This document shows positions 51,709-64,000 of a stretch of 64,000 bases of DNA, piece by piece (the stretch's first letter is position 1; each line of letters starts with the position of its first letter). The notes beneath the pieces were generated by a model. That model did not search any database and had not been told where the DNA came from. It worked only from the letters and a program-made list of their open reading frames with translations. The position numbers and the translations under genes were made by a program. The stretch is from Selaginella moellendorffii (taxonomy: Eukaryota; Streptophyta; Lycopodiopsida; Selaginellales; Selaginellaceae), in assembly GCF_000143415.4 (NCBI RefSeq), contig NW_003314291.1, positions 228,390 through 292,389 on the forward strand, in the 5' to 3' direction.

Positions 51709-51748
51709 TTTTGGCGCCAAGAGATGCTTAATCTTTTGGCGCCAAGAG
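51709..51748 (+). promoter_or_regulatory. Pair of E2F-like palindromic sites upstream of alpha-tubulin
   Basis: TTTTGGCGCCAAGAG occurs exactly at 51709-51723 and 51734-51748, 25 bp apart. TTTGGCGC fits the E2F consensus TTTSSCGC, and TTGGCGCCAA is palindromic so both strands match. The ATG is 133 bp downstream of the second site. Confidence 0.65.
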
Positions 51749-51880
51749 TCGTCCCGCTTACACTCTCCTGGGGAGTGCTCTTTTAGAGCCCGATTTTTGT
51801 CCAAAGGGCTGCGGGACTCTCTGCTTCACCCAGTGAGTCGTTGCACGTCAAGATCAACAGCACCATAGCAGCAGGACAAG

Positions 51881-53405
<1,525 letters not shown>

Positions 53406-54962
53406 ATAACCAAACGCAGGCGCTGTAATTTTTACGAGACAGATAAAGATGCCTTCACCGCCTGTATGTCTGCTGCGTCGTGTGTGTGCAAACCCGCAGG
53501 TGGAAGAACAGTATCCTGGACACAGCAACTCGTCAAGTTGGCTCTAGTAAGGCGTTTACCATTGGCATTTTTGAAATTTTTATCATTTCTCTTTGTTATG
53601 AATGGCTGACTTCGAAGCCCAATCACTACGTTGACCCGTGGGATCAAGATTGGCCATGACTGCAAACTCTATGTTTTGCTACATACTGCCAAATTACTTA
53701 CTGACATAATCTGCTCAACGGTTCAATCACAACTAAAACCAATTTTTATAAAAGCTTTTGGGTTTTAGGAGCACAGACATGGCATAATAATCTATATCCC
53801 TCAATCTAGCCCTTTAATGAATCAGGGTCTGCCTTTCTAGATTGCGAGGAATATCTGTTTTTCTTTTTTCTTTTTCTTTTGCAAAGTGCTATGACAAATG
53901 TTATAGCTAAATGTTAAAAAGATTAAGATTTTATTAACAATTTCAATTTACATCCCCAGTCAAATACAAAATATTAAGATCATTGATAAAGGCTATCTAA
54001 TGGTTGCAGGTGTGTTTATAAATGCTAAATTTGTTTATAATTTATAAACTTTTCTAAATAGCCAGTCACACAACAATACACCATCTTGGTGCAATTGGAA
54101 CACAGTAATTATAATTATAATTTTCAAGTTTCTAATGATCTGCACCTTGGTCTTAGCTGCAGGGGAAGAAAGTCATATAATGTGAATGTATCTACCATAT
54201 GTGAATAATTATGTTTATTATTAAAAAATGGTTGATCTAATATCTAGCATCAATAGTCCAGTATATACTCTAGGTATATCCTTTCAATATTCTAGAGTTT
54301 TTTTTAGTTTTTTTTAACTTTAAATTTTATTATATTTTTATTAAAAAAAATAAAACAGGTATACAATAAAAGAAAGCAAAGAAACACGAAGTAATTGAAA
54401 ATATTGTAAGTAAAACAGTAACAGAACATTGACATAAAATAAAATATATAATTTATGAAAAATTAAATGATTTGCTTGGAACATTATTTGGACATTGACT
54501 GCTTGGTTGACTTATAAAGGTCAACACAAGGAAGGTGCAATTTTTGCTAAGTGACAGTGGCAATGAGAAGATATTCATTTTCACAAGTAACCATTCGGAA
54601 AATCTTAACCCTGCTTCGCAGTGATCGTATGGATCTTCAAGTGCATCTCACTTACTACAGGTTTGAGGCGCTCAAGGCGCTCATGAAAAACTACATGCAA
54701 ATTGAGGAACATAAAGTGGATAAGTTGATAGAGTCTCAAAAAGAAGACCACAAGGCCGGTCTCCCAGCACATTTATAGAAAGGAGAAGAAAAAAACAGAA
54801 TACTTAAGAAATATAGTTAAAAGAAAAGTATAATATGGCACCTAATCCTTTTTATTCGAATTTCATTTCTTTTCTCGATACAAATATATATATATATATA
54901 TTTGTTTCGTTTGATACAGAACGGATTTTTTTTTCCTTTCCTCGTGTTATTGTTTTTCCATC
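53406..54962. other. AT-rich intergenic stretch
   Basis: 3' flanks of the convergent tubulin and PTB genes. One open frame (54563-54778, MRRYSFSQVTIRKIL to KAGLPAHL) is charged and coiled-coil-like but unrecognised. A TA run sits at about 54888-54902. Confidence 0.5.
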
Positions 54963-57657
54963 TCATTGCATATAATAGACAGGCCCTGGCATTCCAAACG
55001 GTTGAGCGCCTCCATATTGCATTGGCGGAGGAGCAAAGTGCGAAGGCTGAGAGAAAGCACCTGGCATTGGCCCCGCCATTGGAGGCGGCGGCATTTGCTG
55101 CTGTGGAGGCATGGGTGCCGGCGGGGCGCTGTAAGCCATGGCGGGCATCATCGCTTGCATCTCCGGGACGCCCTGTGTGTGATCCCATGCCGCGTACGCC
55201 GTGTACTCGGCACCCCCGGGAGAGGTGGCCGGGGCCTTTCCCAGCACCGATGGCGATTGAGAGGAAGTGTAGTCTCGGCTCCGGTCGTTGTTAACCTGTG
55301 CGGAAGGACGAGAACTTAGAAAACGAGCTCTACCAGCGAAGAAGCTTTCTTAGCTTTTGCGAGACTGCTTACCCGTACCTTTACATTCAGGTCTGTGTGC
55401 CGGGAGTAAGAAAGGTGTAGCTTGCAGTATCCACCTTCGTATATACAGTGGCCCTCCAGGGCCTCTTTGGCTGCCACTGCCGTGGTTACGTCTGGAAGAA
55501 CAAGCTTTCGTTAGCTATGAGCCTCCAAGGAAAAAACTATACACGCATCAATCGTACCAGCATATTGTATCAACGCTTGGAAGCCAGCGTTCTTCTCGAA
55601 GATAGCGATCTTCTGGATGGGACCAAAGGCGGCAAATACCTGCGGACAGAGAGCACAGCACACGGAGAGTTAGTGCCTCCCAGTCGTTTGAGTGTAAACA
55701 GCAAAGTATCTACGACAAAAAATAAAAACCCAGGCAAGAATACCGTGTGCAAGACATCAATCGTGACTGAATATTGCATATTTTCTATCGAAGCAAGTAA
55801 GACATTACTTTCAGGTTCCTTCCTCTTGCCATCAGGTCCAGTAGTGTATTCCTGCAAGAAAATCGAGTCGCATTAGGAAAGAAGAGATTTTTCAAGGCTC
55901 TTACCTGGCTAATACCATTGATCGCTGATGGAGCAACGGGCAAATAAGGATTTGTGTAGTCCCTGGAGTTAGAAAAGGAAAAAAAGAAAAGAAAAATGAG
56001 AATGGGTTGAGAATAACCTGGTGCTACCTGCTGCGGTGACTCTGAAATTTTACATTCAAATCAGTATGAGCAGAGAACGAAATACGAAGATGGCAAGAGC
56101 CGACGTGTTCTGGAAGTAAATATCTGAAAGACAAAGAAGTGTTAGTAAACGAGCACCAAAATCTGGGCTGCCTACCTAGGAATGCTTCGCCCGTCTAGAG
56201 CTTGTCTAGCAGCAGATGCAGTGTTTGCATCACTAAACTGTACCAAAGCCTACAAACTCGAGCAGGTCAGAAGCTGGGCAGGAGAACAAGATAATTACCT
56301 GAAAACCAGCAGTTTTCTCAAACGTTGCTATCTTATGGACAAATCCGAATGCTGAAAATACCTGCGTTCAATCAAAGTAAACATTTTTAAGAACAGAAGT
56401 CTCAAGAGCTCGTCCAAACCAGCCAAAGCAGCCACAATTCAAAACTACATGCAGGAAATCAAACGAAAACAAATAAATGCTGCCTATCCGGCAGAATGGA
56501 AAACATCCAGCAGCTCGTAGCCAAATACGATTCCTGAGCTAAAGTCCTCCAGGCTAAAGAAAGTAGAAAGCGAGCAAAGGAGAAAAGCGAAAGCCAAATA
56601 GGATGGAAGGAAAAAGAAACAATCACGAACTACGAGCTTCTAATGGTTGGAAAAAACTAGTAGGGGTCGAGAGAGCAGGGATCGAAAACGAACACACATG
56701 CGCTTTCTCCCATGCAGCAACCTGCCATCGAGGGTGCAGCCGTGACATGGACCGTGTAATCCATGTATCGTTACGTCAAACACCCAAACCAAGCATAAAA
56801 CAACCCATTAAACGACCTGCAAGTAAAAATAATGAAGGAGCTGAAAACCAAAACGTGAAAGTGTATAGACGTGTGACCAAATCGAAAACGAGCTTGCAAA
56901 AGTGAGAGTGAAAAAAGAAAAAGAAAAAGAAACCAAGCCACAAAACATAGACTTACCAAGTGTAAGACGTCAATGCTCACGTCGCCAGCCTCCACACCCT
57001 CAATGGTAACGAGCAAAACGTTGCTGGCAACGTCACCGGTGTTCTTGCTGTTTACAATCTCCTGCCGGTTGGAGTACTGTAAGTACACAGTCTTCCCCCT
57101 CACTTGCGCTGGCTCCGACGACGAGGCGTAGAAGGAGACCATCGCAATCGCTTGGTTTAAATCGGCCTACAACAAGAGATATAGCTTAGGAGTTCGTAAA
57201 TCAAAACAGTTTCTAAAGAAGAAGAACGAGGCAAGCAAAGTATACAAGACCACCTTTGCCAGAAAAGTCACGAGAAGAACCAGCAGTAGCAGTGAAAGCA
57301 AGCACAAGGTATCAAAGAAGCTCGTTTGTGACAAAGATCATGGACCAGCTAGCTTAATTTTCAAAAGAAAACAAAACCAAGCAAGCAATTCATGGCGCTG
57401 GAGGAAAAAATCTCCAAGAAAAAATCCAAAAACAAAGCAAACCAAGCAAAAGGGAATGGAGGCGAGCTTACGAATTCCACGAATGCCTGGTTCCGGTTGG
57501 TTCCCACATTGCATTTGGTATTGACGACCTTGCCAAACATCTTGCACAGTTCGATGAGCTCCTCCTCGGTACACTCCCACGGCAAGTTCCGGATGTGCAA
57601 GACCTTGGACGGGGGCTGTGTGTATCGAAACTGGGGCTGGCTGGCTGTGGAAGTCAT
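54963..57657 (-). CDS. PTB: Polypyrimidine tract-binding protein, PTB1/2-type
   Basis: Exons 57657-57472, 57166-56957, 56361-56299, 56249-56176, 56123-56028, 55962-55905, 55851-55744, 55639-55558, 55491-55379 and 55295-54963 give about 440 residues. The nuclear RNA-binding protein regulates alternative splicing. RRM1 is at about 17-90 (KVLHIRNLPWECTEEELIEL, TNRNQAFVEF). RRM2 has VLLVTIEGVEAGDVSIDVL and VFSAFGFVHKIATFEKTAGF. RRM3 has ESNVLLASIENMQYSVTIDV and VFAAFGPIQKIAIFEKNAGF. The hallmark linker FQSHRSRDYTNPYLPVAPSA is present, and the tail is Met/Pro/Ala-rich. Intron 2 (56956-56362, 595 bp) is about ten times the size of its neighbours. Arabidopsis PTB1/2 autoregulate through poison splicing, so it may hide a cassette exon. 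Confidence 0.94.
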
Positions 57658-58311
57658 GCTTGCTCACTCAAACCCTAACGGAATGCTGCCTAGAAGCCCC
57701 GGCCTGGAATTCCAGCCATTACCAGCAGCGAAATTCGATGCCGAGCGATCAGAATATCGCGGCAATCAGCGCCCGGCCAGCAGAGGAGGAGCTATCCGCG
57801 ACGGTGCCGATGACGACGACGAGATCCTCAGCACTCGCAAGCGCCGGAGTACGGCAAGCTGGATCATCAAGCCCCGATCACTGGCGCCCTAGCGATTCCT
57901 CCTTCCCTAGCGAGAGGCGTGACACGGAGAGAGGGAAGGAGGAGAGAGAAAGAGAGAGGAAGAGAGAAAATGAGAGAATGAGAGGAGAGAGAGAGACAGT
58001 TTTAGGGCTTGTAGCGATAGGGCTGTGCTTGTTGTATGGAGAAGTTACCACTCATTCCGTTGCGTGTTCGATCCTCGTGGCCATTTTTCTATCTCTGGGA
58101 GGAAAGAAAGAGTTCGCGGTTCGATTCTCATCCCGCCGCCCATAGTCAGTCAGCGAGGGTTGACATGTCAACGATAGTCAACGCTATTGCGAACGATCTC
58201 TATTGAAATATCTGAATGATCCAAAAGAACACGAGAAGCTCCGGTCAATGAGCTTTGATTGGAAATCCACACGCAGTCAACGAGAATGCGAAGAAAGCTT
58301 CTTTCAAGTCT
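57658..58311. other. PTB promoter and 3' flank of the DREB gene
   Basis: 57923-58000 is an almost pure purine GA tract (gagagag, aaagagagagg), a GAGA-type element near the expected PTB transcription start. No gene is supported. Confidence 0.6.
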
Positions 58312-59292
58312 TTAGAGCTGGATTGGAACTCTGGATGATCCAGAAGAATCACCCCCCAGCACGTCCCAGGTGAGATCGGCGATTGGCGTGCTCTTGTGCA
58401 GGCTCTCGTCAATCTCCGCCCAGTGATCACCGTCCATCACGCCTTTGCCGCTGCTAGATCCATTCTGGGCGCTAGAAACCCCGCCCGGCCCTGGCTCCGA
58501 TTTTGCGCGACCCATATGCTCCATTTCCTCGATTTCTCGCGGCTGATGCTGCTGCCGCCGCTGCTTGAAACACACTCTGTTGGACAGGGCCTCGATCTTG
58601 GCATCGAGCATAGATGGACTTCGCGAGAAATCTCTAGAAATCGGGATAGACATGCTCGGCATCGAAGGCGAGGAGGAGGATGAAGAGGACGAGGAGGAGG
58701 AGAATCGGGATCGCAAGTGGTGGATCAAGTGGGGGAAATTGAGACGCGCGTACTCACCTCGGAGCTTGTAGGCGGCTTGATCGTAGGCAAACGCGGCCTC
58801 CTCGGCGGTCTCGAAAGTTCCCAGCCATAGCCTGGTCCGATTCCTGGGCAGCCGGATCTCCGCTACCCATTTGCCCCAGTGCCGCTGCCTCACCCCGCGG
58901 AAAAGCTTGGTGCCAACAACGGGCGATGATCGATTGCTCGTGCTCTCGACCAAATTCTTGTCCAGTGCTGGGATCTCGATCGAGCCGGTGCTGGAATTGA
59001 GGATGATCTGCTGCTGATTCTCGCGATTGTGGCCTGGATTCACAATGCTGCTCGTGAGATCGATGCTCCCCTGCTGGAAAGAGGCCACATTGATGAGAGG
59101 GATTTGGCCACCCAGAGAGAGGATCTGTGGGTAATTGGGCGTGGATTGGTGGTGATGGCGATCTCCCAACAACCATGCTGGGGATTGAGCTAGGGGTATT
59201 TGTTGATCGCCATCGCGTATAGAACTTGAGCTTGCCGCAGCTAGATCGATCAAAGCACTTATTGCATTGTCACTTCGAGGGCGATCCACCAT
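58312..59292 (-). CDS. AP2/ERF transcription factor, DREB subgroup A-6 (RAP2.4-like)
   Basis: Intronless, 326 residues from ATG 59292. One AP2 domain at about 131-190: [40 protein letters not shown] and [15 protein letters not shown]. The Trp/Val/Glu pattern and the run up to NFP match DREB A-6 proteins such as RAP2.4, which bind DRE/GCC boxes under stress and light signals. The N-terminus is Ser/Gln/Asn-rich ([11 protein letters not shown]) and a poly-Ser run follows the domain. The C-terminus ([16 protein letters not shown]) keeps the A-6 motif with central Trp, a probable activation motif. An open extension upstream to 59520 lacks a better ATG and is probably leader. Confidence 0.92.
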   Translation of the reverse strand: MVDRPRSDNAISALIDLAAASSSSIRDGDQQIPLAQSPAWLLGDRHHHQSTPNYPQILSLGGQIPLINVASFQQGSIDLTSSIVNPGHNRENQQQIILNSSTGSIEIPALDKNLVESTSNRSSPVVGTKLFRGVRQRHWGKWVAEIRLPRNRTRLWLGTFETAEEAAFAYDQAAYKLRGEYARLNFPHLIHHLRSRFSSSSSSSSSSSPSMPSMSIPISRDFSRSPSMLDAKIEALSNRVCFKQRRQQHQPREIEEMEHMGRAKSEPGPGGVSSAQNGSSSGKGVMDGDHWAEIDESLHKSTPIADLTWDVLGGDSSGSSRVPIQL

Positions 59293-60180
59293 CTTGTCAC
59301 TAGATTTTGGCAACGATCGAATCAAGCGTTTTGCTCGATCGCTGGGCCAGGAATCTCCATCCACTGGGGCAGAGAAAGAGCCAGCAGTCCCGGCTTCCAA
59401 GAAAAGGGACGAGTTTTTAAAATGGAATGTAGAGGAGAGGATGAGCAATGTGTGTGGAGAAAAAAAGAGAGAGAAAGAAAGGGGAAGAACACCTAAAGCC
59501 AAGGCCGAGGAATCAAACAAAGCAGCTATATTAGATTCGGCTGCGCTGTGAATTGTGATCTGGCTGATTTGTTTTTGCCGGGGTTATAACTGTTGCTCGC
59601 GCGTGCTCAAAGAATTTTGCTCTTGAAAATGGTTTCTTCGCTCATTGATTTAGACCTTGGAGAAATCGAAGCCCTAAAGTCTTTCCTTTAAAAACCCTGA
59701 CCGGCGGTTAATGTCGTTAAATACTGACGTGGAATTTAAGCGAACGTGGCCAGCATCCATTCGCGGGGCTGCCTCGTGAGTCATCCCTTATATTGGCCAC
59801 CTAACTCAGTAAAAGGGGAAAAGTGGGGGACCATGTCATAGCATCTGTCAGGACGCGTGTGCGTTGCTCTTTTTCTCGTGCACGGACAGCTGTCAGCTCT
59901 GCCCTGGCCAGTTAGGTTTCTTGTGTGACAATGTAGCACATTACTATGATGGGCGAAACCATATAAAATATTTCGTCAAACAATGTCCCGGCGTTTGATT
60001 AGAGTATGGTATGATGTCATGGGTTTGTGTATTTTTAGTGGAATGGCCCAGCAAACAAGCATGATCGCTTTCATGTGACTACCATCCTTGTGGCGATAGA
60101 CGTGTCTTTGCTTTAGCGTCTTATTGTGCCCACCACCACAAAGGAAAAGAAATGGAGAAAAGCTAGAGGATTGAGGCGAC
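59293..60180. other. DREB promoter region
   Basis: Upstream region of the DREB gene. The stretch from 59640 to 59960 is moderately GC-rich. No gene recognised. Confidence 0.5.
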
Positions 60181-60480
60181 GATAGATCACTCCAATCAGT
60201 ACTTTGGGCCTTGTTTTCTCAATCCTCTCCTCCTTGGCTTGATTCCACTTTGGTGAGAGTTCCAAAACTTCCTCTTGCATCGTCCTTGGGAGTATGCAGA
60301 AGTATGAAAGACTTGTAAACTAGAGACAAACACACATGCTTAAAGCGGAGGCTAAGAGTTATCAAAATCATAGTTTTGGTCAGCACAACGCATGGTCCAC
60401 CAAGTTTTAGAAGCACTCACTTGGTCCCCACACTTACACTTTCGCGGGAAAACGCTGGAACTTGGAACTTGGAGTGGCAA

Positions 60481-60789
60481 TCAAGGCACAGATATAGATC
60501 GAGCATCCATAGCTATAGCTAGATCCTTTATATCCTGGTGGAGTTTTCTTAGGATAAGAAAAGATACTGTGATGGATAGCGATGCAACAAGCTTGTTCAA
60601 TGATCTTCCATCACGAGGCAACTGTTTGGAGATGGGCCTCTGTTTCACGTCATCGTCCGAGGAAGAAAAAACTATTTCGTAGGAGACAGCCTTTGGCAAC
60701 AGGCATTTACGCTTCTGTGGAAAAGAATGGTCGAAGTGTTTGAAGTGCTCACGCCCACCGTATTGTCTCAAGATCCGTTTGTGAATCAA
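60481..60789 (-). CDS. Uncertain ORF, 102 codons
   Basis: MIHKRILRQYGGREHFKHFD through a basic KRKCLLPK patch, an acidic SSSDDD patch and a weak hydrophobic helix (VASLSITVSFLILRKL). No family recognised. A second minus-strand frame at 60897-61298 (ELHRELCKTWYFCIS) lies upstream and could be another exon. Weak evidence. Confidence 0.25.
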   Translation of the reverse strand: MIHKRILRQYGGREHFKHFDHSFPQKRKCLLPKAVSYEIVFSSSDDDVKQRPISKQLPRDGRSLNKLVASLSITVSFLILRKLHQDIKDLAIAMDARSISVP

Positions 60790-61299
60790 TCCTCCTCCTA
60801 AGTCACAAAGGTGTTAGGAAAACTTGCAACTGTTTGCAGCCTTGAGGAGGGCGATTGATCACGCTTTTCGGCAGTACCAGGTAGGAAATGTAAAGCTCAC
60901 GCAGAATGTGATGTGAAGGAGTGAATGCTGCCTTTGAGAAAACCACGCATGCCTTTTTGACCACCTACAAACACAAGGCGAACCCATCCTTGGATCAACT
61001 TGACGTTGCTACAAACTACCCAAGTGGGAAATTTCATCGACGGCGCAGGGTCCTTTTGTAGTCCTGGAACGTGTGATAAAATTGCTACACTTTTCCTTCT
61101 GTCACAGAGCTTGTCCACGCTTCCGGATACTAGATGCTCGTCATGCGTACTTATGCAAAAATACCATGTTTTGCACAGCTCGCGATGTAATTCCTCCATC
61201 AGGTGTGTGAGATGGATCTGTTTTATCTGTCCAATGCGGGCGATTGTTTCATTGAAAGAGTGATAAACCATTGATGAAAGTTGTATATATACAAGCAAA

Positions 61300-64000
61300 T
61301 AGCCATAGAATAGTTGTGAGGTATATGATATATGGTATACATGTAAATACCTGACAAGTATTTGAATTTAGAATATTTCTTGAAAGTGCAATCAGAAGTG
61401 TGGTTTTCATTTATGCATAGTTTTAAAGTCTTTATTATCAAAAATTCTTATAATATCCAAACTTTATAGTTATTAAATTTACAAGAATATAGAGATAATA
61501 AATTTTTGTTTATAATATTATTTATCATAAGTATAAGAAATAATATAAACATTTAAACATATATTTTTATCATTCACTCCTTATTTTCCAATGACAGAAT
61601 GACCAATTAAAATTCAAAAACTTTTAGGTATATTATAAGGTTTATTTGCTAAAAAACAAATGAAATGTTATTCATACCTACTTCTATATAAGAATATTAA
61701 ATAAAACTAAATAAAATAACTTGTTATTAAATTTAAATTATATTATAAAAACATTATATTTTATATAAATGTTCCAAGATATCGAATAAATAGTTTAATA
61801 ATAATCATATGTTATATTGCATCACTTGCTTGTATAAAAATATTTTTAAAATATAATTGAATAATTGAGATTAAACTAGGTATATATTTGATTTGATTGC
61901 AATACACTTATTACTCTTAAATTAATTATCAAAACTGTAATATACTATATGTAGGGTACATATATATATCTAATTATTTAAATATATTTAGCATTTTAAT
62001 TTTTTGATGTTATAAGTGTATGATAGAATACAAAAATATACATATTAATTAACCCAAAAACAGTACCTTATATATAGGAGCAAATGATGGGGATTGAAAC
62101 CAATTTGACGGCTATCAAAATCCCATTACACTAATTTTAATGTATAACCATTAATATTAATATATGGCATTGTAATTGTACACTTGAACCTTACATCATC
62201 CTCTCTTCTCAGAAGAATAGAAGTTAATCAAAGTCTTTTGGTTAATAGGCTAAGATTTAGAGGAACATTAAGAGGAAGCATTAGTGGATCTTTAAATGGT
62301 ATTAATTGCTCAAGATCCCTTTGTATAAAGTGCTTCAGCTATTACATATACACATAAAGGATTAACCTATGAAACATCATGTCAAACTTTATAAACTTGT
62401 GGTTCAATTTGTCGTAACACCTAATATAGTCCTTTTTATTGAGCAAAGAACCCCTTAAACAAATATATTGTAAGATTGGGGAAATATACTAAACCCAAGT
62501 TATCCACTTTATTCTCTATAAATGGATGGTGATAGAAGTTATGGTGCTGTTGTTGTCCTATTTATATATGGCCCAAGTGTTCAACAAAATCCACTCAGAC
62601 AAGTGGAAGAATCCTCATCAAATCTTAAGATCTGGCATTAGTAGCTCATGGCAATCATGAAAGTAAACTCAACTCCGTTGATAATATTGAATCATAACTA
62701 TATAGAAGTTTATATAATGAAGCATTAACAAAACTTTGTACCCTTGTTACATATGTATATTGAAGATATAACAAATAACCATCCCAATCTAAATGTTGAA
62801 AGTTTATATATTTTGCGATCATTCCTTTGAAAGTCCAAATAAGCCATTTCTATTACAAATGTGACGGCAAGTATCAAAAGTTATCTATAAACTAATCCTT
62901 TTGGATATTTTTTCCTTACTACCATGACGGCAGGAAGTCAATATTGCTAAACCCTATTTTAGTCTTTGCCTAAGCTAGTTGAGAAACTAATCATCATATA
63001 TGTACTTATGCCAAATAAATATAAAGTAGGAACTCTTATGTATTTCTTATTGAGTATACTCAGCCCGGTATAAGAAACTTATATGTTGGCTTGCACTTGT
63101 TAGTGTTGGGAACCCCTGTGATATTGAGTTTGGTCCTTCAATATTTGCAAGATGATAGCTTATTGTGTTTGCCAAACACCCTCACTATCATGTATCTTGT
63201 GTTAGTTTTGTTCAATCCTAATTACTATTTATAGAAAGTGTCTAGAATTGCTAATTTAGCATATCTACAGAATGTAGAGATTATCCTGAACACAATGGTG
63301 TTAGTCCCACATCAAAATTCACAATCTAACTTCATTCCATATTTAATAAATTTCAAATTAGTCATAGCGACTAACTCCTAATACTACGGGTAAAAGCCTA
63401 AAGCATATGTTCCTTGGGGGGGGGCGGGGAAGGGGGTAGGGGGGTAGGGGGTAAGAGGGTTATAGGGGGTTCCAAAGTATATCCTCGCATTAGGCCACTG
63501 GTATATTAAAATGATGCCAAATTCCATTTGACTCCATTTTGTATGCTATTGGGATGGTGGATGTTCAAGGACTATTCTAAGTCACTCCATGCATTTGTCC
63601 CTTCGTTCTTTAGGTTATATGTTTAAGAGTTTCTCCATGCTTTGATTCCTCCGCTACTTGGCTCCACATTTAAGAGTTTGGCTTCGTTCTTTCATTTAGT
63701 GGCTTAAAGTTTTGGAACTTGGGTTTTGCTCCACTGTCCTTGAACACATGATATGTGGCACATGGCATATGAGATATGGTATATGGAGGGTATACATTCT
63801 ACTTTGTAGTTATCCTATGGTAAATCACCATAGGATAAAGGGTGAAAACCATGTGCACTATAGTTTCACTAAACTATTTGTTTGTAAATAATAAACACTT
63901 GTGAAAGTGTAGCATATCCTTAGCTAAGATGTTAAAATGTGAAATGTTTTAGCCATAAATGCAAAACCATTATCCGAAACAATCCTATTTATACAAGAAT
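61300..64000. other. Very AT-rich, gene-free stretch
   Basis: No coding frame of note. ttagtcccacatcaaaattc at about 63302 resembles LTR-end sequence common in plant retroelements. Probably eroded transposons. Confidence 0.5.
63415..63472 (+). repeat. G-rich run, G-quadruplex-prone
   Basis: At least seven G-tracts of three or more (ggggg, gggg, ggggg, gggggg, ggggg, ggg, ggggg) separated by short loops such as c, aa, ta. It lies in otherwise AT-rich DNA. Confidence 0.8.

Noticed and set aside
58600-58760. Possible intron in the DREB gene at a gtgagt in the AP2 region
   Set aside because: The unspliced reading [10 protein letters not shown] is the canonical end of the domain.

Overview
The window looks like nuclear DNA of a lycophyte, most probably a spikemoss such as Selaginella. 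This is inferred. The genes are plant families (GT43 xylosyltransferase, DUF688, trehalose-6-phosphate phosphatase, DREB A-6 factor, WCRKC thioredoxin, PTB1/2-type splicing regulator). They are cut by many very short GT-AG introns, mostly 45-80 bp. Gene islands near 50% GC alternate with AT-rich islands holding decayed transposons. Exon joins below were worked out by hand from reading frame, GT/AG sites and family conservation, not from transcripts.

Layout. 1-2614: the 3' part of an unrecognised acidic-protein gene, cut by the window edge and studded with a 22-bp palindromic motif. 2615-8390: transposon territory, with a decayed transposon gene, a near-complete 850-bp miniature LTR element with target-site duplication, and a minus-strand Ty3/gypsy relic. 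8391-13021: an F-box/LRR gene diverges over 167 bp from a low-molecular-weight tyrosine-phosphatase-like gene, followed by the bifunctional FMN hydrolase/riboflavin kinase. 13022-15640: relics (an LRR receptor kinase stub, GT43-upstream fragments, two complementary halves of a tRNA-Ala) and a small secreted-protein gene. 15690-23882: four minus-strand genes (GT43, DUF688, nucleotide-sugar transporter, trehalose-6-phosphate phosphatase). 25508-28468: MIC60 and a converging small membrane-protein ORF. 28469-33060: AT-rich, with three decayed copies of a small cysteine-rich secreted peptide gene.

33246-38421 is a dense housekeeping block: intronless cytosolic HSP70 with tandem heat-shock elements, ribosomal protein L36e, a WCRKC thioredoxin and a PHP-domain phosphoesterase. 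38422-50440 is a young tandem array: three nearly identical IFRD-family genes, each packaged with tRNA-like repeats, NB-ARC resistance-gene fragments on the opposite strand and a short lysine/glutamate-rich antisense ORF. The second copy has lost its start codon. 50556-59292: signal peptidase subunit 3, alpha-tubulin (with two E2F-like palindromes upstream), a PTB-type splicing regulator with one outsized intron, and a DREB A-6 transcription factor. 59293-64000 is mostly AT-rich and gene-poor, ending with a G-quadruplex-prone run.

Most genes are unrelated housekeeping functions. Relationships visible are shared short bidirectional promoters (9660-9826; 36777-36942), a convergent overlap-prone pair (RPL36/WCRKC), and the IFRD/NB-ARC array, which is the most unusual structure in the window.
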